DNA of 49,483 bases from JBGLNJ01 sp964353405 (lineage in GTDB: Bacteria > Chloroflexota > Anaerolineae > Fen-1058): positions 1-49,483 of the forward strand of contig CAYGWJ010000204.1 in the NCBI GenBank assembly GCA_964353405.1, written 5' to 3'. Of the stretch, positions 31,935-41,191 are shown piece by piece. The notes under the pieces were generated by a model. It saw only the letters and a list, made by a program, of their open reading frames with translations, did no database searches and was not told the DNA's origin. The first letter of the stretch is position 1. Every line of letters starts with the position of its first letter. Both the position numbers and the translations under genes were made by a program.

Positions 31935-34511
31935 ATGCCAAGACAAAACATCCAGCTGCTTGACTGGCTGCGAACGTCGCCTCACGCCGATACGCTCAGA
32001 GCATCTTGTCTGCTGGCAGTGCTGCTGCTCGTCTTCTTTTGGCGGCCAATCTTGACGGGCGAGATTCTGTTACCGAACGATCTGATCTATGAACTAGATC
32101 CCGTCTGGCAAAGTCATGCACCGACCGGCTTCACTGTTCCCGGCAACCGGTTGTTGTCTGACCTGGTATACCAGGTCTACCCCTGGCAGGTTGAGCTGCA
32201 ACGTGCTCTGGCCGAACGGCGAATCCCACTTTGGACACCTCACGTCAACAATGGACAGCCGCTATTGGCTAACGGTCAGGTCAACTTTTGGGATCCCATC
32301 TGGTTGATTGCCCGCTTGTTCCCTTTCCAGTCCTCTTTCCTCGTCGCGGCGCTCCTGAAAGTGTGGATCGGTGGCCTATCTACTTTCCTTCTAGCACGCC
32401 AAGTGGGTATCGGACGGCGGGGAGCTGTCTTGGCAATGATAGTATTTGCCTTCAGCGGCCCAATGACAGTCTGGCTTGGTTATTCGCTCTCGAGTGTGAT
32501 CGTCTGGCTGCCGCTGTTACTCTACCTTTCCGATCGTGCGCTGACCCAACGAACCACAACGCTCTTTCTCGTCATAGGTCTTGTGCTCGCATGCCAATTC
32601 ATGGGTGGCCATCCGGAAACTGTATTCCACGTCGGGCTGATCTGGGTCGCATTTTGCCTGGCGCGGTTGGCGACTCTAGCTGGCAAGCATGTCTCCCGGT
32701 TGATCTGGCTGTTGGGCAGAATGGCATTGGCTACAGTGATTGGATTGGCGCTCTCCGCCGTCCAATTACTACCGACTGTCCACGAGATTCTCGGCAGTTC
32801 AATCCTGGTCAAACGCCAGACCGGTGTGTCTTCCGAACTATGGCAAACGATCTTGCTGTCCTGGCACAATTGGCCCACCCTTGTCACAACTATCCTCCCC
32901 CAATTCTTTGGCACACCCATTGACAATAGCTATTGGTACCCTTACCAGAACTATAACGAGCAAACCTTTTACGCTGGCGTCGTGCCACTTGCGCTCGGCC
33001 TGGTGACGCTGTCCGTCTGGTGGTCTAGCCGCTTTCGTGGCAACACGGTTGAGGTTCAGTCGAATTCACGGACGGTGGCTAGGCTTGGGTTCTGGATCGG
33101 GTTGACACTGTTTGCGCTCGGAACGGCCGCAGAACTTCCTCTGTTCAACATGTTCAACACCTTGCCGGTCTTGCAATTGATCAATCAAGGGCGTTTGCGC
33201 CTGGTGTATGTTTTGGGACTAGCTTTGCTGGCCGGCTACGGCCTCGATGCGCTTGCCGCGAACCATCTGACCGGATTCCAGGCGTCTCGAAGGCTCTTGA
33301 TCGCTCTGAGTGCACTAGCGATCATCAGCTTGATCCTGATCGGCAGTGCTTATACGGGTATCAGCTTCTTACACGACCAATTCGTTAGAGCAGGCCAGCA
33401 GCAGGCACAGGCGATGAAAGCCAATGACCATCCAATGTTTCCCTACTCCCTGGCCTATTACTACGAGAGAGTAAATGCTCGATATATCCAGACCAAGAAT
33501 CTCTATACTCTCGCGACGCCCGAAATGTTCCTGCCGGTCGGCATGGCGTTAACGGTTGGCCTGCTGGCTTGGCTCCGCCGCCGAGGAGGGAGTCAAGCGT
33601 TCTGGCTCAATGGCCTGGTGCTGTTGACATGCATAGACTTGATTTCATCCGGCAACCGATGGAATCCCACCATCAAACCGACAGACAATTTCCCAACCAC
33701 ACAAGCCATCTCGTTTCTAAAGCAGCAACCGGGACTCTTTCGCATGGGCGGGTTATACCTATCCTTCATGCCAAACAGCAGCATGATCTTTGGCCTTTCG
33801 GACGTGCGCGGATACGAGCCTGTTAGACCGTGGCGCCAGGCTACCCTGGTCAATCGTATCGAGGGCGCCTTCCCACTGGGCCACTATACCATTCTTCGCT
33901 CGGCCAACAGCCGATTGTTGGATCTGATGAACGTCGAATACCTGATCACCGACCGAGAATTGGGTGGGCGATGGAAGTTGGCTTTTGCCGAACCGGATAG
34001 TCCGATCCGAGTCTATCGCAACGCCGACGTTCTGCCGCGCGCTTTCGTCGTTTACGGTGTCGAACACGCCGCCACCCCCGAAGCGGCGCTAAAGCGATTG
34101 TTGGATGAGAGCTTTGATCTCCGAACGCGTGTGATCTTGGAACAAGCTCCACTCAACTTGCTCGCTACCGGGTCACCACGACAAGCCGCACAAGCTCGCG
34201 TCGTGAGGTACGAGCCTGAACGAGTCACGGTTGAAACAAACTCTCTGGGTGATGGTATCCTGGTGCTGACCGATACCTATACGCCCGACTGGCGAGCCCG
34301 GGTGGATGGGCAACCGGCGGATGTATATATTGCCGACTATGCATTCCGGGCTGTTCACATCCCCGCCGGACAGCACCGGGTCGAATTCTTTTACTCGCCC
34401 ACCAGTTTTTATATAGGTGCTGCAATCAGCATGACGGGGCTTGTCATATGTGGGCTGTGGGCAGCGGCCATCCTCTACCGGAAAGCGCAATGCAAGTCCT
34501 CTACCATCTGA
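31935..34511 (+). CDS. YfhO-family polytopic membrane protein
   Basis: 858 residues from ATG 31935 (GTG 31932 is also possible). After one membrane helix comes a large loop with EILLPNDLIYELDPVW and DLVYQVYPWQVELQRALAERRIPLWTPHVNNGQPLLANGQVNFWDPIW, a pattern I associate with YfhO-type GT-C glycosyltransferases. About twelve further helices and a C-terminal beta-rich region follow, including GDGILVLTDTYTPDWRARVDGQPADVYIADYAFRAVHIPAG and a last anchor. YfhO in Firmicutes is involved in glycosylation of lipoteichoic acid; here a glycan-modifying role outside the membrane is inferred. It overlaps the following GT4 gene by 22 bp. Confidence 0.82.
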   Translation: MPRQNIQLLDWLRTSPHADTLRASCLLAVLLLVFFWRPILTGEILLPNDLIYELDPVWQSHAPTGFTVPGNRLLSDLVYQVYPWQVELQRALAERRIPLWTPHVNNGQPLLANGQVNFWDPIWLIARLFPFQSSFLVAALLKVWIGGLSTFLLARQVGIGRRGAVLAMIVFAFSGPMTVWLGYSLSSVIVWLPLLLYLSDRALTQRTTTLFLVIGLVLACQFMGGHPETVFHVGLIWVAFCLARLATLAGKHVSRLIWLLGRMALATVIGLALSAVQLLPTVHEILGSSILVKRQTGVSSELWQTILLSWHNWPTLVTTILPQFFGTPIDNSYWYPYQNYNEQTFYAGVVPLALGLVTLSVWWSSRFRGNTVEVQSNSRTVARLGFWIGLTLFALGTAAELPLFNMFNTLPVLQLINQGRLRLVYVLGLALLAGYGLDALAANHLTGFQASRRLLIALSALAIISLILIGSAYTGISFLHDQFVRAGQQQAQAMKANDHPMFPYSLAYYYERVNARYIQTKNLYTLATPEMFLPVGMALTVGLLAWLRRRGGSQAFWLNGLVLLTCIDLISSGNRWNPTIKPTDNFPTTQAISFLKQQPGLFRMGGLYLSFMPNSSMIFGLSDVRGYEPVRPWRQATLVNRIEGAFPLGHYTILRSANSRLLDLMNVEYLITDRELGGRWKLAFAEPDSPIRVYRNADVLPRAFVVYGVEHAATPEAALKRLLDESFDLRTRVILEQAPLNLLATGSPRQAAQARVVRYEPERVTVETNSLGDGILVLTDTYTPDWRARVDGQPADVYIADYAFRAVHIPAGQHRVEFFYSPTSFYIGAAISMTGLVICGLWAAAILYRKAQCKSSTI

Positions 34512-35503
34512 CCATGCCACCTTCCCCGATGGCGGCCTGCGACGCCGTCGTCCAGGAGATCGAAGCTCTGAGGGCGGTCGGCTCGATCCATGGACAGGTT
34601 ATCCATCTCTATCCGGGTCGCAAACCTGGCACGCGCTTTCCCCGGCGCTGGTGGGGTTTGCAGCATTTGCCTTATCTGCTCCACGCTGAGCAACATGTTG
34701 ATCTTCACCATTTTTTCAATCCCGACCCGTTCCCTTTTGATGTCTTGCGTTTCCTGCGCCGCCCGATCATCTACACCGCTGTTGCCGGAGTGTGTGGATC
34801 AGATCGTGACACTGTGCGGCGCTTGGCTCGGCTAACCCGCACGCTTGTCGTTCCTACCGAGTCCGGGCGCATCGAACTGCAAACCTTGGGTATCGCTAAT
34901 GTTATCACGATCCAGCCTGGCATTGACACGGCGCGCTTTGCACACGCCTCGCCACCACCTGTCCGACCTTTCACACTGTTGTTGGGGTCAGCGCCATGGA
35001 CACTGGACCAGTTTGAATCAAAAGGAGTCGAGGCGCTGCTCCAGGCGGCACAGTCACGTCCCGGTTTGCGATTGATTTTTCTCTGGCGCGGGTTGTACCT
35101 GAAAGAGATAGAGCATCGGCTCGCTCAAACAGGATTGAGCGAGCGTGTCACGGTCATCAATCAGCAGGTGGACGTGAGCCGGGTGTTGGCGCAAGCACAC
35201 GCGGCAGTTGTACTCGCCAGTGACGCCACTGTGGTCAAGGCATACCCGCACTCACTGCTTGAAGCGCTTGCCGCCGGCAGGCCCGTGCTGGTGAGCCGTG
35301 CCATCCCGATGGCCGAGTATGTGGAGCAAACCGGATGTGGTCAGATAGTGGAAGCCGTTAACGCGGAGGCTGTACTCAAAGCATTGGCGCGACTTGAGGC
35401 GAACTATGGAGCATGTCGGGCAGCCGCCTTACAGGCAGGCCAGCGAGACTTTACGCAACAGACAATGATCCAGGCCTATCAACGACTATATGCATCCATC
35501 TGA
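34490..35503 (+). CDS. GT4-family glycosyltransferase
   Basis: About 337 residues from ATG 34490, with GGAAAG upstream and within the end of the YfhO-like gene. It has two Rossmann halves without membrane helices. The N-half has LHHFFNPDPFPFDVLRFLRRPIIYT. The C-half has TLLLGSAPWTLDQFESKGVEALLQAA, RVTVINQQVDVSRVLAQAHAAVVLASDATVVKAYPHSLLEALAAGRPVLVSRAIPMAEYVEQTGCG, which is the GT4 nucleotide-sugar site with Glu and Pro-His-Ser-Leu-Leu-Glu-Ala. It would transfer a sugar from an NDP donor in the cytoplasm. It is the last gene of this plus-strand group and converges on the minus-strand operon with only 8 bp between stops. Confidence 0.82.
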   Translation: MQVLYHLTMPPSPMAACDAVVQEIEALRAVGSIHGQVIHLYPGRKPGTRFPRRWWGLQHLPYLLHAEQHVDLHHFFNPDPFPFDVLRFLRRPIIYTAVAGVCGSDRDTVRRLARLTRTLVVPTESGRIELQTLGIANVITIQPGIDTARFAHASPPPVRPFTLLLGSAPWTLDQFESKGVEALLQAAQSRPGLRLIFLWRGLYLKEIEHRLAQTGLSERVTVINQQVDVSRVLAQAHAAVVLASDATVVKAYPHSLLEALAAGRPVLVSRAIPMAEYVEQTGCGQIVEAVNAEAVLKALARLEANYGACRAAALQAGQRDFTQQTMIQAYQRLYASI

Positions 35504-35511
35504 CTAGACGA

Positions 35512-36519
35512 TCAGTGCTCCAGGAAAGGCGCTTTCAAGTGCTGATAGCGGAGCGACACCTGCCATGGCCAACTCAACGGGCTGAGATGGCGATGCCAAA
35601 GGCGACTCTGATCTAGAGCCGTATGGTGCAACGCCTGTACAGCCTGCCGCTTGCTCCCGATACGCCGCAGACCCCTTAGCCCATCCAGACGTCCCTGCCA
35701 CGAACTCACATCGCGCCGTACAATCAGCGTGAACAAAACGGCCGCCAGGTCATACAGCAGAATGAGCGGGAGATAAAACACTAGCTGGGGCATGGGGTAA
35801 TTCTTGGCGATGAGCCAAACCTTGTTGCGCCCCAGTAAGCGGTTCTTGAAAGGACTGCCTTCGACCGCTGTGGCCGAATGAATGTGATAGACGCGAGCCG
35901 CCGGTACATACAAGCAGCGCCAACCCACCAGGCGCGCGCGCCAGGCCAGGTCCACATCTTCAAGATAAGCAAAAAAGTCCTCATCAAACAAGCCGATCTC
36001 GTCAAGCATCGCTCTGCGATAAAGCGCAGCACCCGCGCAAGGCCCAAAGACTTCAACAGGCTCTGTTTCTGGGTGGTTATCTAGCTCACCGCCAAGCCGA
36101 TCCCAGGCAATGCCGACCGCGTCCAAGTTGATGCCGGTCGAATTGATCACATTGGGTCGGTCAGCAAAGATCATCTTGGAAGCGCACATTCCTACACGGG
36201 AGTCACTTTCGACAGCGGCGACCAGCGCCGCCAACCACCCTGGATCTGTGCGGGTGTCATTATTCAAGGTCACAATGTAAGGAGCAGCACTGGCGCGGAT
36301 AGCTTGATTGTTAGCAGCTGCAAATCCCACATTCGTTTCGTTGCAGAGTATGCACACTGATGGAAAATGCCGTCGCACCCACTCGACCGAGTTATCGGTA
36401 GAAGCATTATCAACCAGGATCACTTGAAAATCGCTATACGTCTGCGCCACAACCGAGGGCAGACAATCCTTTAAATGATGCAGGCCGTTCCAATTCACAA
36501 GAACAACCGAGACTTTCAT
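35512..36519 (-). CDS. GT2 glycosyltransferase (rhamnosyltransferase-like)
   Basis: 335 residues. The start ATG 36519 overlaps the stop of the upstream GT4 gene (ATGA). GT-A motifs: MKVSVVLVNWNGLHHLKDCLPSV, QVILVDNASTDNS, NVGFAAANNQAI, the DxD-like IVTLNNDTRTDPGW, GPCAGAALYRRAMLDEIGLFDEDFFAYLEDVDLAWRARLVGW with ED acceptor-site residues, and HIHSATAVEGSPFKNRLLGRNKVWLIAKNYP, typical of dTDP-rhamnosyltransferases. A hydrophobic segment near residues 255-280 (LVFYLPLILLYDLAAVLFTLI) suggests membrane association. It is the last gene of the three-gene minus-strand operon. Confidence 0.87.
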   Translation of the reverse strand: MKVSVVLVNWNGLHHLKDCLPSVVAQTYSDFQVILVDNASTDNSVEWVRRHFPSVCILCNETNVGFAAANNQAIRASAAPYIVTLNNDTRTDPGWLAALVAAVESDSRVGMCASKMIFADRPNVINSTGINLDAVGIAWDRLGGELDNHPETEPVEVFGPCAGAALYRRAMLDEIGLFDEDFFAYLEDVDLAWRARLVGWRCLYVPAARVYHIHSATAVEGSPFKNRLLGRNKVWLIAKNYPMPQLVFYLPLILLYDLAAVLFTLIVRRDVSSWQGRLDGLRGLRRIGSKRQAVQALHHTALDQSRLWHRHLSPLSWPWQVSLRYQHLKAPFLEH

Positions 36520-37895
36520 TCGACATTCTTTCGATTCAGCAGCCAGCGGCAATACTCTTTTACCTGGCACACTAATCCACGCATGCCACCTACTCGCAGC
36601 GCACTCGCTGCCTTGCCCGGCAAGGCCCACCACGGCGTCGGTCTCAGATCAAAGGACGGCGAATGGCGCAGGAATGCTTTGTCTGGTGCGTGACGCGGCG
36701 CAAGACAAAACTCGACCAGAGGCCGCGTCACAACCTCCCAACGGTAACGCGCGGCGATTTGTTCAAAGCGAGGCCGAAAGGTTTCGCGCAGGTTGGGTGT
36801 TTCCAGCAATTGCAGAATTGCCTCAGCCACACCCTCCACATCACCCGGCTCGACGGTACGCCCCAGGCCATGCGACTTTACCAGATCGCTCAACACGTCG
36901 CCACGCGTCACAACCATCGGCAGCCCGGCCCACACGTAATCCAAGAACCGCGTCCGCAACGAGAACCGCGTTTCGAGATGATCGGTGTGAAGACTCACCC
37001 CCAGATCTGCTTCCAACAAATAGTTTTCCCGTTCCGCGTAAGGCGTCCACTCATTGAACAGGACGAGCTTGCCTGTCAGTCCGAACGAGTCGCTCAGCGC
37101 CAACACATCGGCAGATGCGCGCATCTTGAGCGTCAACGGACTGGGACGTTTGATCCCCATGAAAAACAGCTTGACGTCTGCGCGGCGCTGGGCGATGAGT
37201 GACATCGCTCGAATCAATGTTGGCGCATCGAGCCAATTCCAAATGCCCCCCCCCCACAACAAAACCTTGTCGCTGGCCGCAATGCCTGGATGCACCCCCT
37301 TGAGAACCGGATGGCGATGTTGGGGCGGTAGCTCTGGCAATCCAAACGAGACGACATCAATCAAGCGGCGCAAGGTTGGATCATCGGCATGAGTGTAGGG
37401 GTTGACGCGGCCCGCCGCCGAAAGCGCTCCAACGTAATAGTCACGCTGCTTTTCACTCGCGCATAGAATGTAATCAGCGCTGACGAGCTGTCTTTGCAAT
37501 GCCCGGCGATAGCCCTCGTTGACAAACACATGCTCCGCCGCACCAGTGTCGGTATCCACATGAAGCCGTTCCAAAAGAAACGGAATATAGAAATCGAGCA
37601 CCAACGGCGCGTGGACATTGCACAAAAAGGGATAGGTCGAGAGCACGATGCCTTGAGTGACAAGGACATCTGCCAGCCCGGCCAAGGCGCGCACTTCAGC
37701 CCCGCTCTGGCAGCGCACCACATGAACCTGCGTCGGCGCAGGCGGCCGTGTGGACGCAGGCACAAACGGTAAGATCGCCAGCGTGACACGCAGCCCAGCC
37801 TCGGCCAGAACGCGGGCAAATTCCAAGTAGCGGATGCCCGGTCCGGCCATCTGCTCGCCGATCACGTCGTTGCACAACAACACGACGTGTTTCAT
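36516..37895 (-). CDS. GT4-family glycosyltransferase (tandem paralogue A)
   Basis: 459 residues. The ATG at 37895 overlaps the stop of the upstream paralogue (ATGA). The N-half begins MKHVVLLCNDVIGEQMAGPGIRYLEFARVLAEAG, typical of GT4 enzymes. The C-half contains VLLWGGGIWNWLDAPTLIRAM, RADVKLFFMGIKRP, VLFNEWTPYAERENYLLEADLGVSLHTDHLETRFSLRTRFLDYVWAGLPMVVTRGDVLSDLV and a GDVEGVAEAILQLL helix. It is very similar throughout to the gene upstream, including ASEKQRDYY, GRVNPYTH and DDPTLRRL. The basic C-terminal tail (VKEYCRWLLNRKN) is also shared with the paralogue. It probably transfers a sugar to a lipid-linked glycan in the cytoplasm. Confidence 0.87.
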   Translation of the reverse strand: MKHVVLLCNDVIGEQMAGPGIRYLEFARVLAEAGLRVTLAILPFVPASTRPPAPTQVHVVRCQSGAEVRALAGLADVLVTQGIVLSTYPFLCNVHAPLVLDFYIPFLLERLHVDTDTGAAEHVFVNEGYRRALQRQLVSADYILCASEKQRDYYVGALSAAGRVNPYTHADDPTLRRLIDVVSFGLPELPPQHRHPVLKGVHPGIAASDKVLLWGGGIWNWLDAPTLIRAMSLIAQRRADVKLFFMGIKRPSPLTLKMRASADVLALSDSFGLTGKLVLFNEWTPYAERENYLLEADLGVSLHTDHLETRFSLRTRFLDYVWAGLPMVVTRGDVLSDLVKSHGLGRTVEPGDVEGVAEAILQLLETPNLRETFRPRFEQIAARYRWEVVTRPLVEFCLAPRHAPDKAFLRHSPSFDLRPTPWWALPGKAASALRVGGMRGLVCQVKEYCRWLLNRKNVE

Positions 37896-39268
37896 CTGCG
37901 CCCTCGACGGTTGAGCAGCCAGCGGCGATATTCGCTCACCTGACGCATCAGCCCTCGCGGACCGCCCGCCCGCAGCGCACACCACACCTTGTCCGGTAAG
38001 CCCCACCAGGGCGTCGGTCCAAACCCACCCAGAGACGGGCGCAAGTACGTCTTGTCCGGCGCAATGCGCGGCGAGGCACAAAACTCGACCAGTGGGCGAG
38101 TCACCACTTCCCAACGATACGTGGCTGCCAGCGGCTCAAAACGAGCCCGGCAGGACTCGCGCAAATTCGGCGTGTCCAGCAGAGCCAAGATCGCTTCAGC
38201 CACGCCCTCTATATCTCCCGGCTCGACCACACGGCCCAGCCTGTGCGCCTCGACCAGATCGCTCAACACGTCGCCGCGCGTGACGACCATCGGCAGCCCA
38301 GACCACACGTAATCCAGGAAACGTGTGCGAAATGAAAAGCGCGTCTCCAGATGATCGCGGTGCAGACTGACGCCGAGATCAGCCCCCAACAAGTAATTCG
38401 CGCGTTCCGTGTACGGCATCCAATCGTTGATAAAGACAGTCCGTCCATATACGCCTAATTCTTTGCTCAGGGCGATGGTATCCCGCACCGCTTTGCGTTC
38501 TGCTTCCTGCGGGTTGGGATGTTTAACTCCGGCAAAAAACAGTTTAACGTCGGGCCGCGACTCGCTCAGCCGCGCCATCGCGTGGATCAGAGTGGGCGCA
38601 TCCATCCAATCCCAGATGCCGCCGCCCCATAACAATACCCTGTCGTCTTTGCCAATCCCAGGGTAGATTCCCTTCAAGACCTGGCGTGTATGGTGGGGTG
38701 GCTCGGCCGGCAGACCAAAAGGCACAACCGCCAGAAGTCGGCGCAATGTGGGATCGTCCATGTGAGTGTAAGGGTTAACACGTCCCAGGGCCGACAACAC
38801 GCCCAAATAGTAATCGCGCTGCTTTTCGCTGGCGCACAAGAGAAAATCCGCCGCCAGGACTTGGGTTGTCATCCCTCGCTGCAAGCGCCCAAAGAAGAGG
38901 GCTTGCTCCGCCAGTGATTCAGGGCGCACGCGCTGCAATTCTTCTAACAATAGCGGGATGTACAGATCGAGGACGAGAGGAGCCTTGACCTTGAGGAGTG
39001 CTGGATAAAGACCGACGACCGCGCCCACCGTGACGACGACAGAAGCCTGGGCGGCCAAGTCATACAGTTCGGCTTCGTCACGGATGGACATCAGGCGAAA
39101 AGGCAAATCGGACTCGATGGGCGCGGCCTCGATTCCAGGCAACGTCGCAAGAGTGACATTGAATTCGAGCTGCGCACTCAGAGCGCGAGCAAACTCCCAG
39201 TAGCGGACGCCCGGCCCGCTCAGATGCAAGCCAATCGCAGATTGGCAAACAAGCAACACTCGGTTCAA
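37892..39268 (-). CDS. GT4-family glycosyltransferase (tandem paralogue B)
   Basis: 458 residues from TTG 39268, selected because GGGAG lies nine bases upstream and no ATG is in frame nearby. It starts MNRVLLVCQSAIGLHLSGPGVRYWEFARAL and has LCASEKQRDYYLGVLSALGRVNPYTHMDDPTLRRL, VLLWGGGIWDWMDAPTLIHAM, FINDWMPYTERANYLLGADLGVSLHRDHLETRFSFRTRFLDYVWSGLPMVVTRGDVLSDLVEAH. It is the nearest relative of the following gene, and the pair clearly arose by tandem duplication. The tail VSEYRRWLLNRRGRR is basic and amphipathic. It is first in the operon, with a TGGTATAAT promoter 24 bp upstream. Confidence 0.87.
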   Translation of the reverse strand: MNRVLLVCQSAIGLHLSGPGVRYWEFARALSAQLEFNVTLATLPGIEAAPIESDLPFRLMSIRDEAELYDLAAQASVVVTVGAVVGLYPALLKVKAPLVLDLYIPLLLEELQRVRPESLAEQALFFGRLQRGMTTQVLAADFLLCASEKQRDYYLGVLSALGRVNPYTHMDDPTLRRLLAVVPFGLPAEPPHHTRQVLKGIYPGIGKDDRVLLWGGGIWDWMDAPTLIHAMARLSESRPDVKLFFAGVKHPNPQEAERKAVRDTIALSKELGVYGRTVFINDWMPYTERANYLLGADLGVSLHRDHLETRFSFRTRFLDYVWSGLPMVVTRGDVLSDLVEAHRLGRVVEPGDIEGVAEAILALLDTPNLRESCRARFEPLAATYRWEVVTRPLVEFCASPRIAPDKTYLRPSLGGFGPTPWWGLPDKVWCALRAGGPRGLMRQVSEYRRWLLNRRGRR

Positions 39269-39291
39269 AGCATAGACTCCCAGGTGGCGTT

Positions 39292-39300
39292 ATTATACCA
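39292..39300 (-). promoter_or_regulatory. Extended -10 promoter of the GT4-GT4-GT2 operon
   Basis: On the minus strand TGGTATAAT (39300-39292) lies 24 bp before TTG 39268. No strong -35 is visible. It is back to back with the promoter at 39331-39359, so both promoters share a compact divergent region. Confidence 0.4.
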
Positions 39301-39330
39301 CGTTGGGCTGGCCCAAAAGTCGTGTGATAT

Positions 39331-39359
39331 TTGTCAAGTAAGTGTGGTTATGCTATCAT
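39331..39359 (+). promoter_or_regulatory. Promoter of the GT/methyltransferase/fusion operon
   Basis: TTGTCA (39331-39336), a 17 bp spacer and TGC-TATCAT (TATCAT 39354-39359) form a well-spaced sigma-70-like promoter. It lies 34 bp upstream of ATG 39393. Confidence 0.5.
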
Positions 39360-39392
39360 ATCACCCCGGCTGTCCAAAACCCAGGCACAAGA

Positions 39393-41183
39393 ATGGATTC
39401 AAGTGTGACAACCGCCAACTTGCGAGTGCTCTTTATCAGCGGGCCAGAAGGAGGAACCCGGCGCTACCGATGTTTCCAGCAGCAAGAACAGTTGGAGTTA
39501 CAAGGAATTTCCACCGGCTTTCGCACCTTTGGAGATCTTCGCCTGCTCCAGGATGCTCTGGATTATGACGTCTTTATCTTTCACCGCACACCTTACCATC
39601 GCTTGCTTCAGGATGTGCTGGACCTCGCGCACCGCCGTGGCAAGATCGCCCTTTTTGAAACAGATGACCTGATCTTTGAGCCAGACCTGGTGCAATACGA
39701 CGGTTACTACCGCCATCTGGCAACCGATGAAGCCCAAGAGTACAGACGTGACGTACACCTCAGCCTCGAAACACTGAAAGCTTGTGATTCTGCCCTCACT
39801 ACGACAGATTATCTGTCACAAGCCCTGCAGAAACGCGGCAAGCATGTCATTATCAACCGCAATGCCGTAAGCGTCGAATTCATGCGCCGAGCTGAAGCGG
39901 CATATCACATGGTCGAGCCGCCCTCCGATCGCATCATCATCGGCTACATCAGCGGTAGCCCTTCGCACGACCAGGACTTTGCAGTTGCAGCCGACGCACT
40001 ATGCCAGGTGCTCGATAAATACCCGCGGGTGAACCTGTGCACCGTCGGCCCGCTGGCTTTGAGTGAGCGCTTTGCCGTCTTTGGCGAACGAATTCAACAG
40101 ATACCTTTTATCTCCTGGGAGAATGTTCCATACGAAATCCGCAGCACGCACATCAATATCGCGCCGCTCGATTTGGATAATCCATTCTGCCAGTCCAAGA
40201 GTGAACTCAAGTATTTCGAAGCCGGCTTTCTCGGCGTGCCCACTATCGCCAGTCCAACCGAAGCATTCCGATTTGCCATCCGACATGGAGACACTGGCTT
40301 GCTGGCCAGCAATGTCCAGGAATGGTTTACCTGTCTGGATCTGCTCATCCGCAACCCGGCCCGCCGCACCGAAATTGGCCAGGCCGCCCGCCGCGATGCG
40401 CTGCAAAACTATACGCCCCAAGTACGCGGGCAGCAGTTTATCCAAACGCTGCGGACACTCGTCGCCCATCACCGGCCTCTGCCGGGCGCGCCGCAAAGCC
40501 AAGCCCAGCTCGATCGCCGATTGCTCGATCAGCTCAGTCACTATGTGGATCAGAGAGAAGGTCTTGGGCCTTTTGTTAGAGATCAAGTCGGCCACGCTGC
40601 CCTGTCCAGCCAGTCGTTCGATCCAGGTCTGGCAAGTTTACTTCAGACTCTGCGCCGGGTGCGGCGCAGCCCTCGTGAAAAAGTCATCACGCAAACCAAA
40701 CACCTTGCCAAAAAACTTGCAGGGCCGGCATACGATATTACAGTCGCCGGTGAGACTTGTCAGCTGATCGGCGAACTGACCGGCGGGCAAGTATACCGGC
40801 AGACTTTTCGGGCCGAGTTGCCCAACCTATGTGGCGTGCGCGTGATGTTCGCCACGTTCGGACGCATCAACACACCGGACGTGATTTTTCGTCTCAAGGA
40901 ATCTTTTAACTCGCCTCAGGATATAGCGACATGCGTCGTCTCGGCTTGCTTGCTGAGGGACATTGACTTTTTCACGTTTCCCTTCGATCCGTTGCCCGAT
41001 TCGGAGGGCAAGATATTATGCTTCTCGGTCGAATCGCCCGAGGCTGTGTTAGGCGATGCGGTCGGCCTGTGGCGCTCTATCCGCGCTAGCCCAAATGCAT
41101 TCTACAAAAACAGCGAGCCTTCGGCTGAGCAATTGGCCTACCTCCTTCAATACAAGCACTCCGACCCCAATGGAAGAGATTAG
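39393..41183 (+). CDS. GT4-like glycosyltransferase with C-terminal accessory domain
   Basis: 596 residues from ATG 39393. Residues about 10-365 form a GT4-like enzyme: RVLFISGPEGGTRRYRCFQQQEQLELQGI, DYDVFIFHRTPYHRLLQDVLDLAHRRGKIALFETDDLIFEP, IIIGYISGSPSHDQDFAVAADALCQVLDKYP, HINIAPLDLDNPFCQSKSELKYFEAGFLGVPTIAS. The KSELKYFEA box replaces the usual E-x7-E region. After a helical linker, residues about 475-560 (VMFATFGRINTPDVIF, FFTFPFDPLPDSEGKILCFSVESPEAVLGDAVGLW) form a beta-rich domain that also ends the 1277-residue fusion two genes downstream. The domain could bind the growing glycan. The protein has no signal peptide and is likely cytoplasmic. Confidence 0.8.
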   Translation: MDSSVTTANLRVLFISGPEGGTRRYRCFQQQEQLELQGISTGFRTFGDLRLLQDALDYDVFIFHRTPYHRLLQDVLDLAHRRGKIALFETDDLIFEPDLVQYDGYYRHLATDEAQEYRRDVHLSLETLKACDSALTTTDYLSQALQKRGKHVIINRNAVSVEFMRRAEAAYHMVEPPSDRIIIGYISGSPSHDQDFAVAADALCQVLDKYPRVNLCTVGPLALSERFAVFGERIQQIPFISWENVPYEIRSTHINIAPLDLDNPFCQSKSELKYFEAGFLGVPTIASPTEAFRFAIRHGDTGLLASNVQEWFTCLDLLIRNPARRTEIGQAARRDALQNYTPQVRGQQFIQTLRTLVAHHRPLPGAPQSQAQLDRRLLDQLSHYVDQREGLGPFVRDQVGHAALSSQSFDPGLASLLQTLRRVRRSPREKVITQTKHLAKKLAGPAYDITVAGETCQLIGELTGGQVYRQTFRAELPNLCGVRVMFATFGRINTPDVIFRLKESFNSPQDIATCVVSACLLRDIDFFTFPFDPLPDSEGKILCFSVESPEAVLGDAVGLWRSIRASPNAFYKNSEPSAEQLAYLLQYKHSDPNGRD

Positions 41184-41191
41184 AGAGCGAT

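Noticed and set aside
36520..38114. N-terminal extensions of the GT2 and GT4 genes into the upstream genes
   Set aside because: The extra residues are the other-frame reading of the conserved GT4 3' ends; start codons at 36519 and 37895 in ATGA overlaps match the normal family N-termini.
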